DNA of 64,000 nt from Aurelia coerulea (lineage: Eukaryota > Cnidaria > Scyphozoa > Semaeostomeae > Ulmaridae): positions 8,316,001 through 8,380,000 of the forward strand of contig CM076954.1 in assembly GCA_039566865.1 (NCBI GenBank), given 5' to 3'. A model generated the notes under the pieces. That model worked only from the letters and a program-made list of their open reading frames with translations, was not told where the DNA came from and made no database searches. Positions within the stretch are counted from its first letter, which is position 1, and every line of letters begins with the position of its first letter. Positions 51,657 to 61,929 of this stretch are shown here, in pieces. A program made the translations under genes and the position numbers.

Positions 51657-51723
51657 AGACAAGCGTTTCGACTTTGTTGCGCAGACTCTACACTTTAGGA
51701 TAGTCGAGTCTGCACGCAGGCTA
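51657..51723. repeat. T1 right terminal inverted repeat
   Basis: Reverse complement of 46723-46789, ending GTCTGCACGCAGGCTA. Followed by the 8-bp duplication AGTTTAAC at 51724-51731. Confidence 0.9.
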
Positions 51724-51731
51724 AGTTTAAC

Positions 51732-52230
51732 GCGTTCCATAATATTGATCCTCTGTATTTTAACGTGTTTCGTTCAGTTTCTGATTTTAATCTTCCAATC
51801 GCTACTTTCTCCCCTCTCCGTGTATTACATTTGGTGGTATACATCTCTTCTAGTCTATGCTTTTCTTCTCCTTTAACGATCTTATACATCTCAACAGCAA
51901 TCTTCCTCTTATATATATATTCGATGTTATTCCAGTTTGCTCTTTGGAGTACCTCTATATCTTTCACCTTTTCGTTTGTTTTCCTCGCAGTCCTACATGC
52001 TTTTATGTGCTGACTTTCGATCTTCTGTAGTAGGTTCTTTGAACATTTCCCCCACACCAGCAGGCCATAGGTTATCTTTGGAACAATCATGATGAAGTAG
52101 ATCTTTTCAAGTGTTTCACTTGGCAGAAACTTTATCTTTCGTAACATTGCATTGTAAACTGTAAACTTCTTTCTGACTTTCTCTATTTGTGTGTTCCATT
52201 TCAACTTACTGTCAATGTACACACCCAGAA
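51732..52230 (-). pseudogene. LINE-E part 2: thumb and C-terminal domain
   Basis: Open minus frame: LGVYIDSKLKWNTQIEKV, MIVPKITYGLLVWGKCSK, IESQHIKACRTARK, then WNNIEYIYKRKIAVEMYKI and YRGSILWNALN at the T1 insertion point. It joins in frame to 54666 (CKLLGV) once the 52231-54654 insertion and one TSD are removed. Confidence 0.88.
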
Positions 52231-54654
52231 CATGGGGTTTTTTCGTTTTTTATGCGCACGCACACTCGGTTTGAAGCAGAGGCATCTTATCTTTTGCGAG
52301 CCTGATACATCGAGGCAAGGCAAAGGCAAATTGTCATACTTGTAAGGGCAGTACTAGACTCACTACACAAGTCCTTCAATGCTTTTCTAGAAAAATAGTG
52401 AAATTCGTTGATTAGTTTTGCAATCAGAAATCTGTCAATTAATCCAGTTCGATCTAACACTTTTTGTTAGAATGATTTTCCAGGAATAACAAAACTTGAA
52501 AGGTACCTCAACTTCCAACATTGCCTCTGATAACTGCTACTAGTAGAGTTTCTTAATTTCTTGGAAGGGCCTTTGTTTCTTATGAGAATAAGAATGCACT
52601 CTTCACAAACTGGTTTTGAAATAATTTGAACTGATTTTTCAACAGATTTTGATTGCCCCTGAAATTTTAGGTGTACATTCTTGAGGATACTAGAATTACT
52701 GTCCAAAAAATCATGAAATATGTCAAATTTGCTCATGTTGGTCAAAATTTTTTCTGGTGACCCTTGACCTACTCCAAAACATCTTTTTCTACCAATAGAA
52801 TTTTATTGAAAATAAAACCATCATTCTGCACAGATACACACACAAATAAAAACAGAAAAATTCAGTGAAAGCAACTTGAAAACACCTCTCAGAATTAAAA
52901 TACAATTATCTAACTAAAGATATCCTGCAATAATACTGTGTACTTCTGCAAATGATGCTAAAAATGTTCATGAAATGTTCTTTCTTTTAAACCTCTCAGT
53001 GATGTAGAAACCAGGAGGCACTGGGGGCACATGCCACCCTTTCTTGAGATTTTGCAATAAACAAAAGAGTGCCTTTTCACTTTAGGAAGTGTCTCTTTAG
53101 CTTGATGAAAAACTCCCTTGATGTGCTGTGCCCCCCAAGTTCAAGATGCATCCTACAGCCCTGAAATATCTTAACTGCAACTGTTAACATCTGCTGTATA
53201 GTCCAGTGCTGTTTTTACATCTCTATGCCATCTATGTATAAAAGCTAACCAAGTTGGATGGGTCAAGGATATGCAAGCAAAATATCACTTCATATGTTCT
53301 GTGCATTGAAGGTGCATGAATCTGCAAGACAAAAGAATAAGCCATTTTGCAAACAATTGTCACCCTTTTCACATTAATACCTATTCAGGGATGCCAAAAG
53401 TTAGTTGGACAAGGCAAAACAATAGAAAATAACATAGTCAGGTCATTTCTCAGATGGCAGCAAGGGCAGTCACCCCTATGCCCCCTTTCCAGGATTCCTG
53501 ACCCCCTTCATATAAAGTGGAATTAAAACTACAATGACACATTGCCCTCAGCAATGCATCAAGCAATTTGCACATGTTTTTGCATCAAATAGGAATGTGG
53601 GTAAATTTCTGACTGTTAATTTGAGGATTCGTTACTTCTTGCATTTTGTCTAGAAAGACGTAGATAGTTGGATTGTATTGTAAATCTTATGACATTAAGT
53701 ACAAATATCCCCTTGTACACGATGTATCGGGTACTGAAGTAGCTGCTTCTCATAACACATGACATGCAGCACTTTCCCCGTATGTGATTGTTAAAGGACA
53801 AAGCTTTTCCTTGCCCAAATCGTTGACGATGTAAACAAAACCTTCCCCTAAAAAGATGAATATTGACGTTTAACGCAAAAAACAGTGCATATACCGACAC
53901 TGGCATACTGTTACTGAAGACATTGCAAGTGCACTGGCAAAGTTTGGTGATGTGGCACGGTGCCGATTTGGAGAAATAAATGCCTCAAAATTGGCAATTT
54001 CAGATGACGACCGTAGAACCATTTTAGACTGCAGTTTGATAAATAACATTTTACCTGCCTTTCCGACCACTCACGAATGTGAGCTTCTGGATATCAATTG
54101 TCCATAGGTAGTTTTATCAACATAAACAAATGCCAGACTTCCAGCTTGAGTATTTCAATACAAACAAAATATGGAAGAAATGGTTCCTTCTGCTACTTAC
54201 CTAACATGGTTCTAGAGTAGTGTCCAAAAAACCTAGAATAACGTCGCAACGCAAAAAACAGTGAATAACCCACCTGATAGGTCATGTTCTTGACATCCTT
54301 GGCAAGAACTCCTGTAAAGTTCTTGATGTGGCACGGTGTAGTTTTGGAGAAATATCCTCTTTCATCAACAGGAATCTGCGTACGAATTAGGCCATTTTTT
54401 CATGGCCACAAGAAGTCTTCGAACAGTGCTTTTTAATCCGAAAATTTCGTCGATTGATGTCTCCCGATGTTCGCCAACCTTTCTTCCATCAAAATCAAAT
54501 AGTGGATTTAACTGCAAACGGATGAGCTCACGCTAGAATGCAGAAGCCGATGCACCACCTATCTAGGCCAGTTGTCTCGCTCGTTTTGAAATCTAGCTGC
54601 GAGACTGGTGATTTTGAGTGGTCAGCGGTTTGTGAAACGAAATGTCACTGTGTT
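52231..54654 (-). mobile_element. 2.4 kb retroposed insertion with A-rich tail and 11-bp TSD
   Basis: The flanks carry CACACCCAGAA at 52220-52230 and 54655-54665, and the LINE-E frame (LLGV / YIDSKL) is restored without it. The left end is T-rich (GGGGTTTTTTCGTTTTTTAT), so on the minus strand the insert ends in an A-rich tail. No TIRs. Together these indicate an RNA-templated insertion. The content is not recognised: short minus-strand frames only (52745-52467, 53906-53616, 54070-53870) and an internal ~110-bp repeated segment (53873 and 54248). It could be a processed pseudogene of a long non-coding or host transcript. Confidence 0.7.
53873..54360. repeat. diverged internal duplication in the retroposed insert
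   Basis: AACGCAAAAAACAGTG and GATGTGGCACGGTG motifs occur in the same order at 53871-53980 and 54246-54357, indicating a roughly 375-bp-period duplication with heavy divergence. The second copy has a donor-like CAG|GTGGGT on the minus strand near 54275. Confidence 0.5.
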
Positions 54655-54665
54655 CACACCCAGAA

Positions 54666-55733
54666 GCTTGCATTCCGTTTTATAATCAACTTTTTTACAA
54701 GCAATTTCAATTGGCTTTAAGGGACCAACAAATGTATTCTTTTGAATGATCATTGCATCTGTCTTCTTGGCATTTATTGTCATTCTTTTCCGTACGTACC
54801 ATTGCGTTATTTCATTGGCCAAACATCGCATTTTATCTACAGCATCATCTGTTGTTTTCCCTATAACGAATGCTGTGATGTCGTCAGCATATAAGTGGAT
54901 TTTTCCTTCTGACTTTGACTCTGATAAATCATTCATCAATATGGAAACATTCTTGGACCCAAAAGAAAGCCTTGTGAAACTCCGTACTTAACCTTTCTTA
55001 ATTCAGATCCGACCCCATTAACCTCAGTGAACTGTTGTCGATCTTCTAAATAATTTTCCAGGAGATGATAAAGTTGTCCTGTGATTCCGATTGCTTTCAG
55101 TTTTTGTTTTAAGATCTGATGGTCTATTGAGTCGACAGCCTTGCTGCAGTCAATGAACATAACCCCAACTGCCTTACCATTATTTATCCCATTTTTCCAC
55201 ACTTCTGATAAATAAAGTAGCAAGGACTCCGTTGATGTTCCTTTCTTGTACGCCCACTGATTTCTTTGCCTTGTTAAATCTACCTGGGTGTCTAGTTGAT
55301 TACATATAACGGCTTCGTACACCTTGCTGGCAATGGGCAGCATGGTTAAGGGGCGGTAATTCCCTCTCTCTACTCTTTCCCCTGCTTTATATGCTGGCTT
55401 CATCTTACCAATTTTCCATGTTGATGGGAAGTTTCTCTCAAGGTATCCTTGTCTACATATATTTGCCAGACATACATCCATATCATCAGCAAGCACCCTC
55501 AACTCGTTAGTTGTAATGCCGCCATGTCCTGCAGCTTTTTTAGGGTTCAGGATTTTCAGTTTTTCTGCGAATTGCTTACCTGTAAAATTCAGTTCTGATA
55601 ATGTCGGGGTTACTTTTGATATGTATTGGACTTCCTCAATGTGGTTTTCCTCAAATTTATTTGCTAATTCTTCTCCTACATTTGCAAAGAACTTGTTGAA
55701 GCTTTCTACTATTTGTTTATCATTTGTCAACAT
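54666..55733 (-). pseudogene. LINE-E reverse transcriptase
   Basis: Frame 55733-54936 gives KKAAGHGGITTNELRV, NYRPLTMLPIASKVYE, motif A GVMFIDCSKAVDSIDHQ and motif B YGVSQGFLLGPRMF. After a frameshift near 54940 comes KIHLYADDITAFV (motif C, intact YADD), then the start of the thumb (ECKLLGV) before the retroposed insert. The clade is CR1/Jockey-like. Broken by the shift and two insertions. Confidence 0.87.
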
Positions 55734-55903
55734 GTCTCCTGTTTCAATCTTGATTGGGCCTATTTTCTTTTTCCCTGATCTTTCTGTGCCTGTTAGCTCT
55801 TTTACTATTCTCCAGAAGTCTGAACCTCCCTTATCTGTGTCTGCAAGCTTTCTTTTCCAGTATTTTGCCTCTGCTATTTTAATTTCTTTGCTAACTCTGT
55901 TCC

Positions 55904-57085
55904 TTATCTTTTTGTATTCTTCCCTGAGCTGTGCATCTTGGGTACTAGTTGCCTGTTACTGTCCATCCAAGGAAGGGATTTAGACCTGATCTTTGCCTTT
56001 CTCTTTGGTATGTACTCATTAGCCACATCATTATATAGTTTCTCCACCATCCATAGATTATCATCAGTATCGTCGAAAATTTTGCATGTATGCCAGGGGA
56101 CTGTCTGTATCACTTCCCTGAACTTCCCTGTGTCGAACATTTTCTTGTCTGTTACCATTCTTATGACAGGGAATACCTTTTTTCTTTGATACTTTGGAAT
56201 GGAATATATCATTCTATGGTCAGCGATACCCACGTCAAATACACCTGATCTTTCAACCTTGTCTGGGTTACTAACTAGCAGTACATCTATCAGGGTTTTC
56301 GTGTTTTCTGTTATCCTAGTAAGCTCTTTTATGATGTTTTGTAGGCGCTGGCTTTTCAATATTTCATTGAGCTTTTTCTCATTTGCATTTGCTTTATCAA
56401 ACATATCACTATTCAAATCCCCCATTTTCAAGATGTTTTTCTTTTTCGTTTTCAAGTGTTCTATGTGTTTTTCGAATAGCGTGAAGAAACCTCTATCATC
56501 AGGTGGTCTATAGATAACAGCAATACATACTTTTTGTGAATGTAAAGTGAGGTCAGCCCAAATTGCTTCAATGTTATCATGCTCTTTACTTTGCTTTTTC
56601 TCTACAAGATCTAGATGCTCACTGAAATAAAGCATACATCCTCCCCCACAGTTTACTTCCCTGTCCCGTCGGAAGAACTTGTAGCTTTGAATCTCTAGTT
56701 CGCTATCCTCGACTTTTTTATGCAATTTGGTCTCAGTTATGTCTAAAATGTCTATGTTGGTGTTGCATAGGATTAGCTTTATTTCCTGCAGTTTCGTCGA
56801 TGTCAATAATCCATTTACATTTACATGGGCAACTTTGAAAGAAGCTTTGCCCCCTTTAAAACAGTTCGTAAGCTCTCTTAGGAAACACTGCTCAGGAGCG
56901 TTTATTCCTTCATTTTGGTTTATAGCCAGACATACTGGGCATTTCCATCCCAAACTGTTTTTAAGTTTTTTATATAGAACGACTGCAGCGTTTCCACACT
57001 TTGATCCGATGTGACATAATTTATTGCATCCAGTACACTTGAGGGCTCTGTGGGTTGATGCCACTGCTCGCTTGCATAACTGCAC
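55904..57085 (-). CDS. LINE-E PHD-like zinc finger and endonuclease
   Basis: A 393-codon open frame. A Cys/His-rich N-terminus (ALKCTGCNKLCHIGSKCG ... WKCPVC) resembles the PHD-type finger found at the start of many invertebrate LINE ORF2 proteins. It is followed by the AP-like endonuclease: FKVAHVNVNGLLTSTKLQEI, DILDITETKLH (Glu), GGGCMLYFSE, CIAVIYRPPDD, ILKMGDLNSDMF (Asp/Asn), DVLLVSNP and GIADHRMIYS (Asp-His). All catalytic residues are readable. The true start lies upstream; a one-base shift near 57080 separates this frame from the 2A-like NPGP motif. The frame ends before RT with a shift near 55735-55904. Confidence 0.85.
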   Translation of the reverse strand: MQLCKRAVASTHRALKCTGCNKLCHIGSKCGNAAVVLYKKLKNSLGWKCPVCLAINQNEGINAPEQCFLRELTNCFKGGKASFKVAHVNVNGLLTSTKLQEIKLILCNTNIDILDITETKLHKKVEDSELEIQSYKFFRRDREVNCGGGCMLYFSEHLDLVEKKQSKEHDNIEAIWADLTLHSQKVCIAVIYRPPDDRGFFTLFEKHIEHLKTKKKNILKMGDLNSDMFDKANANEKKLNEILKSQRLQNIIKELTRITENTKTLIDVLLVSNPDKVERSGVFDVGIADHRMIYSIPKYQRKKVFPVIRMVTDKKMFDTGKFREVIQTVPWHTCKIFDDTDDNLWMVEKLYNDVANEYIPKRKAKIRSKSLPWMDSNRQLVPKMHSSGKNTKR

Positions 57086-57098
57086 GTGGAAACTTTAT

Positions 57099-57125
57099 TG
57101 GTCCTGGGTTCATATGAATATCACC
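57099..57125 (-). other. 2A-like ribosome-skipping motif of LINE-E
   Basis: Minus-strand translation reads GDIHMNPGP, fitting the 2A-type core D-(V/I)-E-x-NPG-P except that His replaces the usual Glu. It lies just upstream of the PHD-like finger, where 2A-like sequences are known in some invertebrate LINEs. Upstream frame 57467-57213 (MATGICKTRREKLSVFLVIG) has a hydrophobic N-terminus but is out of frame with it in this copy. Confidence 0.65.
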
Positions 57126-57212
57126 CGCTAAAATTATTTTCCATTCCTGAAAACCTTCACTTCTTCTTAGCTGGAAGGTACTTGTATTTCCTCTGCTCCT
57201 GTCTTAACATAT

Positions 57213-57467
57213 TCATGTCTTCATGTATCGGTTTTTTCTACCATCGATCCCTCGTGCTACATTTAGGCCCATTCCACGCCAGTGCAGTACAGCTTGCAAT
57301 CCATCTGAATCTTTGCAATCATCATTCCAAGTATTCTTTTCTATGCATTTCTCTTTTCCTGTATCTTTAAACTGTATTCCTCTAACGAAATAGTTGGACA
57401 CGAGGCATCCTATCACCAGAAAAACTGATAATTTCTCTCTTCGTGTTTTGCAAATACCAGTCGCCAT
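57213..57467 (-). pseudogene. LINE-E 5' ORF fragment
   Basis: 84 codons from an ATG at 57467. A hydrophobic segment SVFLVIGCLVSNYF near the N-terminus could be a signal peptide or membrane anchor. The rest is hydrophilic. No conserved domain seen. It marks the approximate 5' end of LINE-E. Confidence 0.4.
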
Positions 57468-57469
57468 TG

Positions 57470-58000
57470 TTGGTAATATTTTTTTCGGACCACGGAATCA
57501 CGGAATTAATGTTAGAGTTGTTGCTGTTGCTGTGATCAGTTATCATCAAACGAGTAAAAAAATGTGAAATATATGGTATTTCCTGTTGAGTACTCTAGGA
57601 AAGAACACATTGATACCAAGTTTTATTCATGTGAATTTGAAATAATTGCAGGAAGTTTATGACTCTGAGAAAATTGAGCATGGACATTGAACACAAAGTT
57701 GAAATTTCAAAGGAGTTCAGAGTAACAAAAATGAAGGAATCAAAGAATTCACAAGATTTGAAATCGCATCATCATTTTACATTATCAGTATTAGCAATCT
57801 TGAATAAATCCCTATGGATTGAAAACAATGGCATCAATATGAAGTAAAGAGTACTCGTTAAAGCACAAGCAAAACATTATATCATCTTTTCTTTTTTGTA
57901 TGTGATCCAACACCAGACAAAACATTGCTTGATACGATACACCAAGACAATAAACATTTACCATTTACCTATCCTATCTAAGTAGTTTCAAACTTTCTAT
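57470..58000. other. intergenic, no recognisable gene
   Basis: A Lys/Ser-rich 62-codon plus-strand ORF at 57659-57847 has no motif or homologue in the window and is not supported as a gene. Confidence 0.4.
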
Positions 58001-58219
58001 TTAGAGGCTAATTTATTTTCTTTTAACTCTATATGAATATTCTTGTAAGTAGGATTTAAATTTTATGGTTTTTAGTAGAAATTAATTTGTTTAGACTTGT
58101 ATTTATATTGTAATCAATGTTTTATAGAGGGCCCTTTGAAAATCAGCTCTGTTGAAGGGCAACCCTCCTTAAAAGAAATGAACAAAAAAATGGAATGAAA
58201 TGAAATGAAATGAAATGAA
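58000..58219 (+). mobile_element. LINE/SINE 3' end with (GAAAT)n tail
   Basis: AGGGCCCTTTGAAAATCAGC and GTTGAAGGGCAACCCTCCTT form a short stem-loop, followed by an A-rich stretch and a (TGAAA)n tail at about 58190-58219. This layout is typical of the 3' end of CR1/L2-like LINEs and their SINE partners. The 5' boundary is unclear. Confidence 0.65.
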
Positions 58220-58544
58220 CTCCTCGCACTCTCCATATCTTAGAAGTTTAAAAGGAAGAGAGTCAGATCATGGGTAGTTAGACACTGCTGGTGTGCTTCT
58301 ATGGAGGAGCGCTGGATGATATGTATCTGCGGGGGAAATTTTTTGTAGTACTGCGGAGGAGATATCGAAAGGACGAAAATATTAATTAAACTATTAAAAT
58401 GAATGGGAAGGCAACCCCCTATATCTTCCTACAGTGATTTTTCTCGTGATGCTCGTAACAAGGGCTTATGGGCTACAGGGATACAATGGAGCATGATTGC
58501 ATATTGAAGACGGGGGACATCATAATGATAGATCAAACTGAAAA

Positions 58545-58685
58545 ATGGCGGACTTCGAAGCTGTGGCTGCTGTGGCTGGTGCTGAATTGCGGACTGCAGC
58601 TTGCTCTATCATAACCAAACAATCCTCTGCCAAAAAAGATTGTAGTCCCCCGTCGTTAGAGTCTATTGGAAAAAAATATTCTTAA
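58545..58685 (+). CDS. short ORF, MADFEAVAAVAGAEL, hypothetical
   Basis: 46 codons from an AAAAATGGCG start context. The N-terminus is Ala-rich and looks like a genuine protein start, and TAA ends it at 58683-58685. No splice donor was found inside. A second short frame, 58727-58951 (RDFRNKQQILQQVEASKPSE, then HAERLRSYVERRFCW), follows. The pair could be the decayed 5' part of a transposon or host gene; the family is not recognised. Confidence 0.25.
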   Translation: MADFEAVAAVAGAELRTAACSIITKQSSAKKDCSPPSLESIGKKYS

Positions 58686-58959
58686 TCATGCAATCGCAAC
58701 TAAGATTGGACCCATGTTAGAGAGAGTTGCGAGATTTTCGTAACAAACAGCAGATCCTTCAGCAAGTCGAGGCGAGCAAGCCATCGGAAAGCGAGCAAGC
58801 CATCGGAGATGGGCGAAAGTTGGTGAAAGGGGAATATTTTCACTGGAGACACGTTACTGAGATTGGTTGTTTTTCGAAGAAAAGATTTTTACATGCTGAG
58901 CGTTTAAGATCTTATGTCGAGAGGAGATTTTGCTGGCCTATTCGAAGATGAGATGAAGA

Positions 58960-59822
58960 AGAAGTGAACAATGGAGTTTAGTTAGGCCCAACGAGAGAAA
59001 TCCTCCAGATGAACAGGCAGCGTGGCTGGTGTGATCAAATTAAAAGAAGACGTGATTGAAATATGAAGCAAGACTTGGCCATATCAGTTAAGTTATTTAC
59101 AAGATCTCATGTAGCCGGGATGAACAACCAACATTTGTAGAGCTGTAGATGTTACATCCATAAAATGGCAGACGGAGTCTGTCTGGCTGCATTCTTATCA
59201 CTGAACACAGATGACAAAATATGTTAATGGTAATTTGAGAAGTTCTGCAGAGTGACTTGGGGCTGGGAGCTTGTTGAGAATTCTACTGACGTAGTCACCT
59301 TTTAGTTGTGTAGTCCAATCCCAACATTTTGGATCTTCCCAAAAGATTAGACAATGCAAAGGACTTGCAAGCATCAATGTATCAAGGCCAAATATGTTTG
59401 TTGTACCAGCAACTTAGGTGTGCTTGGATTATCATGTTTGAAACTTGATCGTAGCTTATTATTGCTTGTACTTGCATGATTTATATAATCTCTTAATTGC
59501 TTTCAAAGAAATAAAGATGTAGGCATTTTAGGCTGCTGCTTGTAATGATCAAAACTCATTCAGCATTGTTTTGCAACTCTAAAATATTTTTCATTGTCAA
59601 CAGATGTATTAAAAACTAATCGATCACATCCACACCTTGTTTCCTTATCAGAAACGTTGATAAGCCCATAGCATTAAAAGTTTCTTAATTTCACATGAAC
59701 ATTTTAGCATTTTACTGCTCATAGATTTGTTTCTTATTTTTGGATACATGAAGTTTCTACCACTGCCAGGTATTTATTTCTTGACATGCAGCACAATTTG
59801 TTGCAGGCAAGCAAATTCTCTT
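58960..59822. other. no recognisable gene
   Basis: Non-coding and AT-rich. AGTTTCTTA-type motifs occur near 59689 and again at 59967-60050, resembling the ends of the AAGAAACT MITE family but without a definable element. Confidence 0.4.
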
Positions 59823-59870
59823 TAGCCTGCGTGCAGCCTCAACTGGGGAGTTGAGGCTGCGCGCAGGCTA
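59823..59870. mobile_element. 48-bp palindrome carrying T-family termini
   Basis: TAGCCTGCGTGCAGCCTCAA then CT-GGGG-AG and TTGAGGCTGCGCGCAGGCTA: two 22-base arms around a GGGG loop. The arms are the T-family terminus. The flanks ATTCTCTT (59815-59822) and GTTCTCTT (59871-59878) match 7 of 8, consistent with an 8-bp TSD. A minimal non-autonomous derivative. Confidence 0.75.
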
Positions 59871-60792
59871 GTTCTCTTGGGCTCAAAGCATAATATTTAT
59901 GAAATATTACTCAAAAACATTGGCTCGACGAAAATTTCCCCACAGCTTTCTTTGAATTGGCTTTTAAAAGTTTCTTAGCACTCCTCCAACATAGTACTAG
60001 AGTTTCTTAAATTTGTCACCATCCTGGTACTAATTTCTTATAAACCACTTTCTTATAAAATAGAAAATGTTTATTTACGCATATTATGCAGATGTTATAG
60101 ATATATTTATAACTCTTGTGAATCTTTTTGATCCCTCCTTGACTCAATGGTGTCAACTTTAAGGCCCCAAGCAGAAGCAAGAGGCATGAAACAGCATTAA
60201 TTTCCTGCCATTACTGCCAAAATCCTGGTTTCTTGGGTTCGTACAGCTACTTCAAAAATCAGCTCTAAGAAGTGATGACTGTTGACCCTTGTTTTCCCTC
60301 AAAATCACATTGTACTGTAATGCAGTCACTTTTAGTTTATATTGTAATTTGGAGTTCAAGTTGAATTGTGAAGTAAATTCATTTTATATACAAGGGAAGG
60401 TTGATGAATATTGAATAAAGGATAGCACATCTACAAGAGAATGGCTGTTGACTTTTCTTTGTATCTTTGTATCTTAAAAAATCCAGAATCCCGCAACCCT
60501 TCATATCCTGCTTTGGATCTGTTCCACAACTTAAGACATGCTCCTATTATCCTGCAAGAAATTACATTTATAATTTGCAAATGAAACTTATAGAATTTAG
60601 AAAAATTTTCAAGCTCAATTTACTGCAATCATAGATGGAAGAGGGAGGGGGAGTGCCACATCAGCCATCTGGTAACTTTTCTTCTCTATCCTTACAAATT
60701 GCAATTACAACTTTGAAACTTTCTGGCTTTTAGTTTTGCCCATCTTGTACTCACAAACTGATTTTTAGAAAAATTAAAATACATCCAGGAGG

Positions 60793-61212
60793 TAGCCTGC
60801 GTGCAGACTCTACTGATTTCCTTTCATTTCAGAGAGGTTCTCCTCCAGTAGAGTCTGCGCAACAGCGACCAAATCCCTGTTTTCAGTTCATGAGAAACGA
60901 GGAACCTTTCCTGATAGGCCAAAGCATATCCCCTTTGTTTGATGGAGCGTATGTGTCTTTGTTTGAGTCTGCTGATATTCAATTGGCGTATGCATGAACA
61001 AAGATAGCCATAGAAACCCTTTTGTGATAAATGTGTGTCGGTGTTTTGTCTACCCTATACATAGGTAGCTCTATTGAATCAAATTCAATGAGTTAGTTCC
61101 TCAATCCTTGGAACCGCGCGTGACCAAAAACAAGGATTTGGTCGCTGTTGCGCAGACTCTACTGGAGGAGAACCTCTCTGAAAAGAAATCAGTAGAGTCT
61201 GCACGCAGGCTA
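60793..61212. mobile_element. 420-bp MITE of the T family with perfect 8-bp TSD
   Basis: Arms of about 95 bp starting TAGCCTGCGTGCAGACTCTA, with the nested inverted pair AGACTCTACTGATTTC / CAGTAGAGTCTGCGC in each arm. The flanks are CCAGGAGG at 60785-60792 and 61213-61220. The centre is non-coding. It shares the terminus and sub-terminal layout of T1 and T2, so it was probably mobilised by that family. Confidence 0.9.
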
Positions 61213-61929
61213 CCAGGAGGAGTTTCAAGATAGAAATGGAGTTTCAAAAGGTTTCCATATCAAATTTCAATTTGTGAAATCTATACTCAAACTGGAAATG
61301 ATACAGCAGCATACACTATCTTGGTGTTCTGTCAAATTGGCTATCTATTTTTGCACAAAATGGACACTTTAGTTGACCCATTTTTTGCACTGTGCATGTG
61401 CAAATTCTTTCAATTTTTTGTGATGATATTTCTCTTACTCATAGAAGATGTAACCATGAAATACATGAAAATTGAACTGATTTCTTTGCAGCAAACAGTT
61501 TACATGCAGCCAGTAATTGAAAATTTTTATTAGTTGTGGCTGTGGTTTTCTACATGAAACATTATATTGATCACAAAAATCTTGTGACAAATCTATCTGA
61601 TGCACTTTCCAGGTAAAAATTCTCATAGCTCTAAGCTGTACACAGCAGGACAGAGGGGGCCTTCTCAGCCCCCATAGTCATAATTATCAAAAGGAGACTG
61701 CAGAAGTGACACATAGAAACTGTATGCAAGACAGCAAAATACTTAAAAGTAAAATATTTTCTACCTGTGGAAGAGGCTATTAATTGTTAATACTTTGTGT
61801 AATATTCTGTTGCTTCCCCCTGTTTCTGGCAAGGGGTCAAATACCACCAAACAAAATGCTAAACCAACGATAGAGATCAAATAAATTCAAGTTTATGCAT
61901 CAAATGAATACAGCGTAAAAGCTTATCAT

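Larger units (their letters stand above)
46723..51723. mobile_element. T1: 5.0 kb TIR DNA transposon with 8-bp TSD and RecQ-like helicase gene
   Basis: Left TIR 46723-46789 and right TIR 51657-51723 are perfect or nearly perfect 67-bp inverted repeats beginning TAGCCTGCGTGCAGACTCGA. The flanks are AGTTTAAC on both sides, and the empty site is verified by the LINE-E frame it interrupts. Two genes read inward from opposite ends: an unknown plus-strand gene from about 46784, and a multi-exon RecQ-like helicase on the minus strand from about 51560. Older LINE remnants and a small MITE lie inside. The transposase is not recognised and the superfamily is not assigned. Confidence 0.88.

Noticed and set aside
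46718..51730. TTAA as the target duplication of T1 (would suggest Kolobok or piggyBac)
   Set aside because: The flanking match is 8 bases (AGTTTAAC) on both sides, and two other elements with the same terminus show 8-bp flanks without TTAA.
57659..57847. 62-codon ORF as a small host gene
   Set aside because: Composition is ordinary for AT-rich non-coding DNA; no splice signals, motif or second copy support it.
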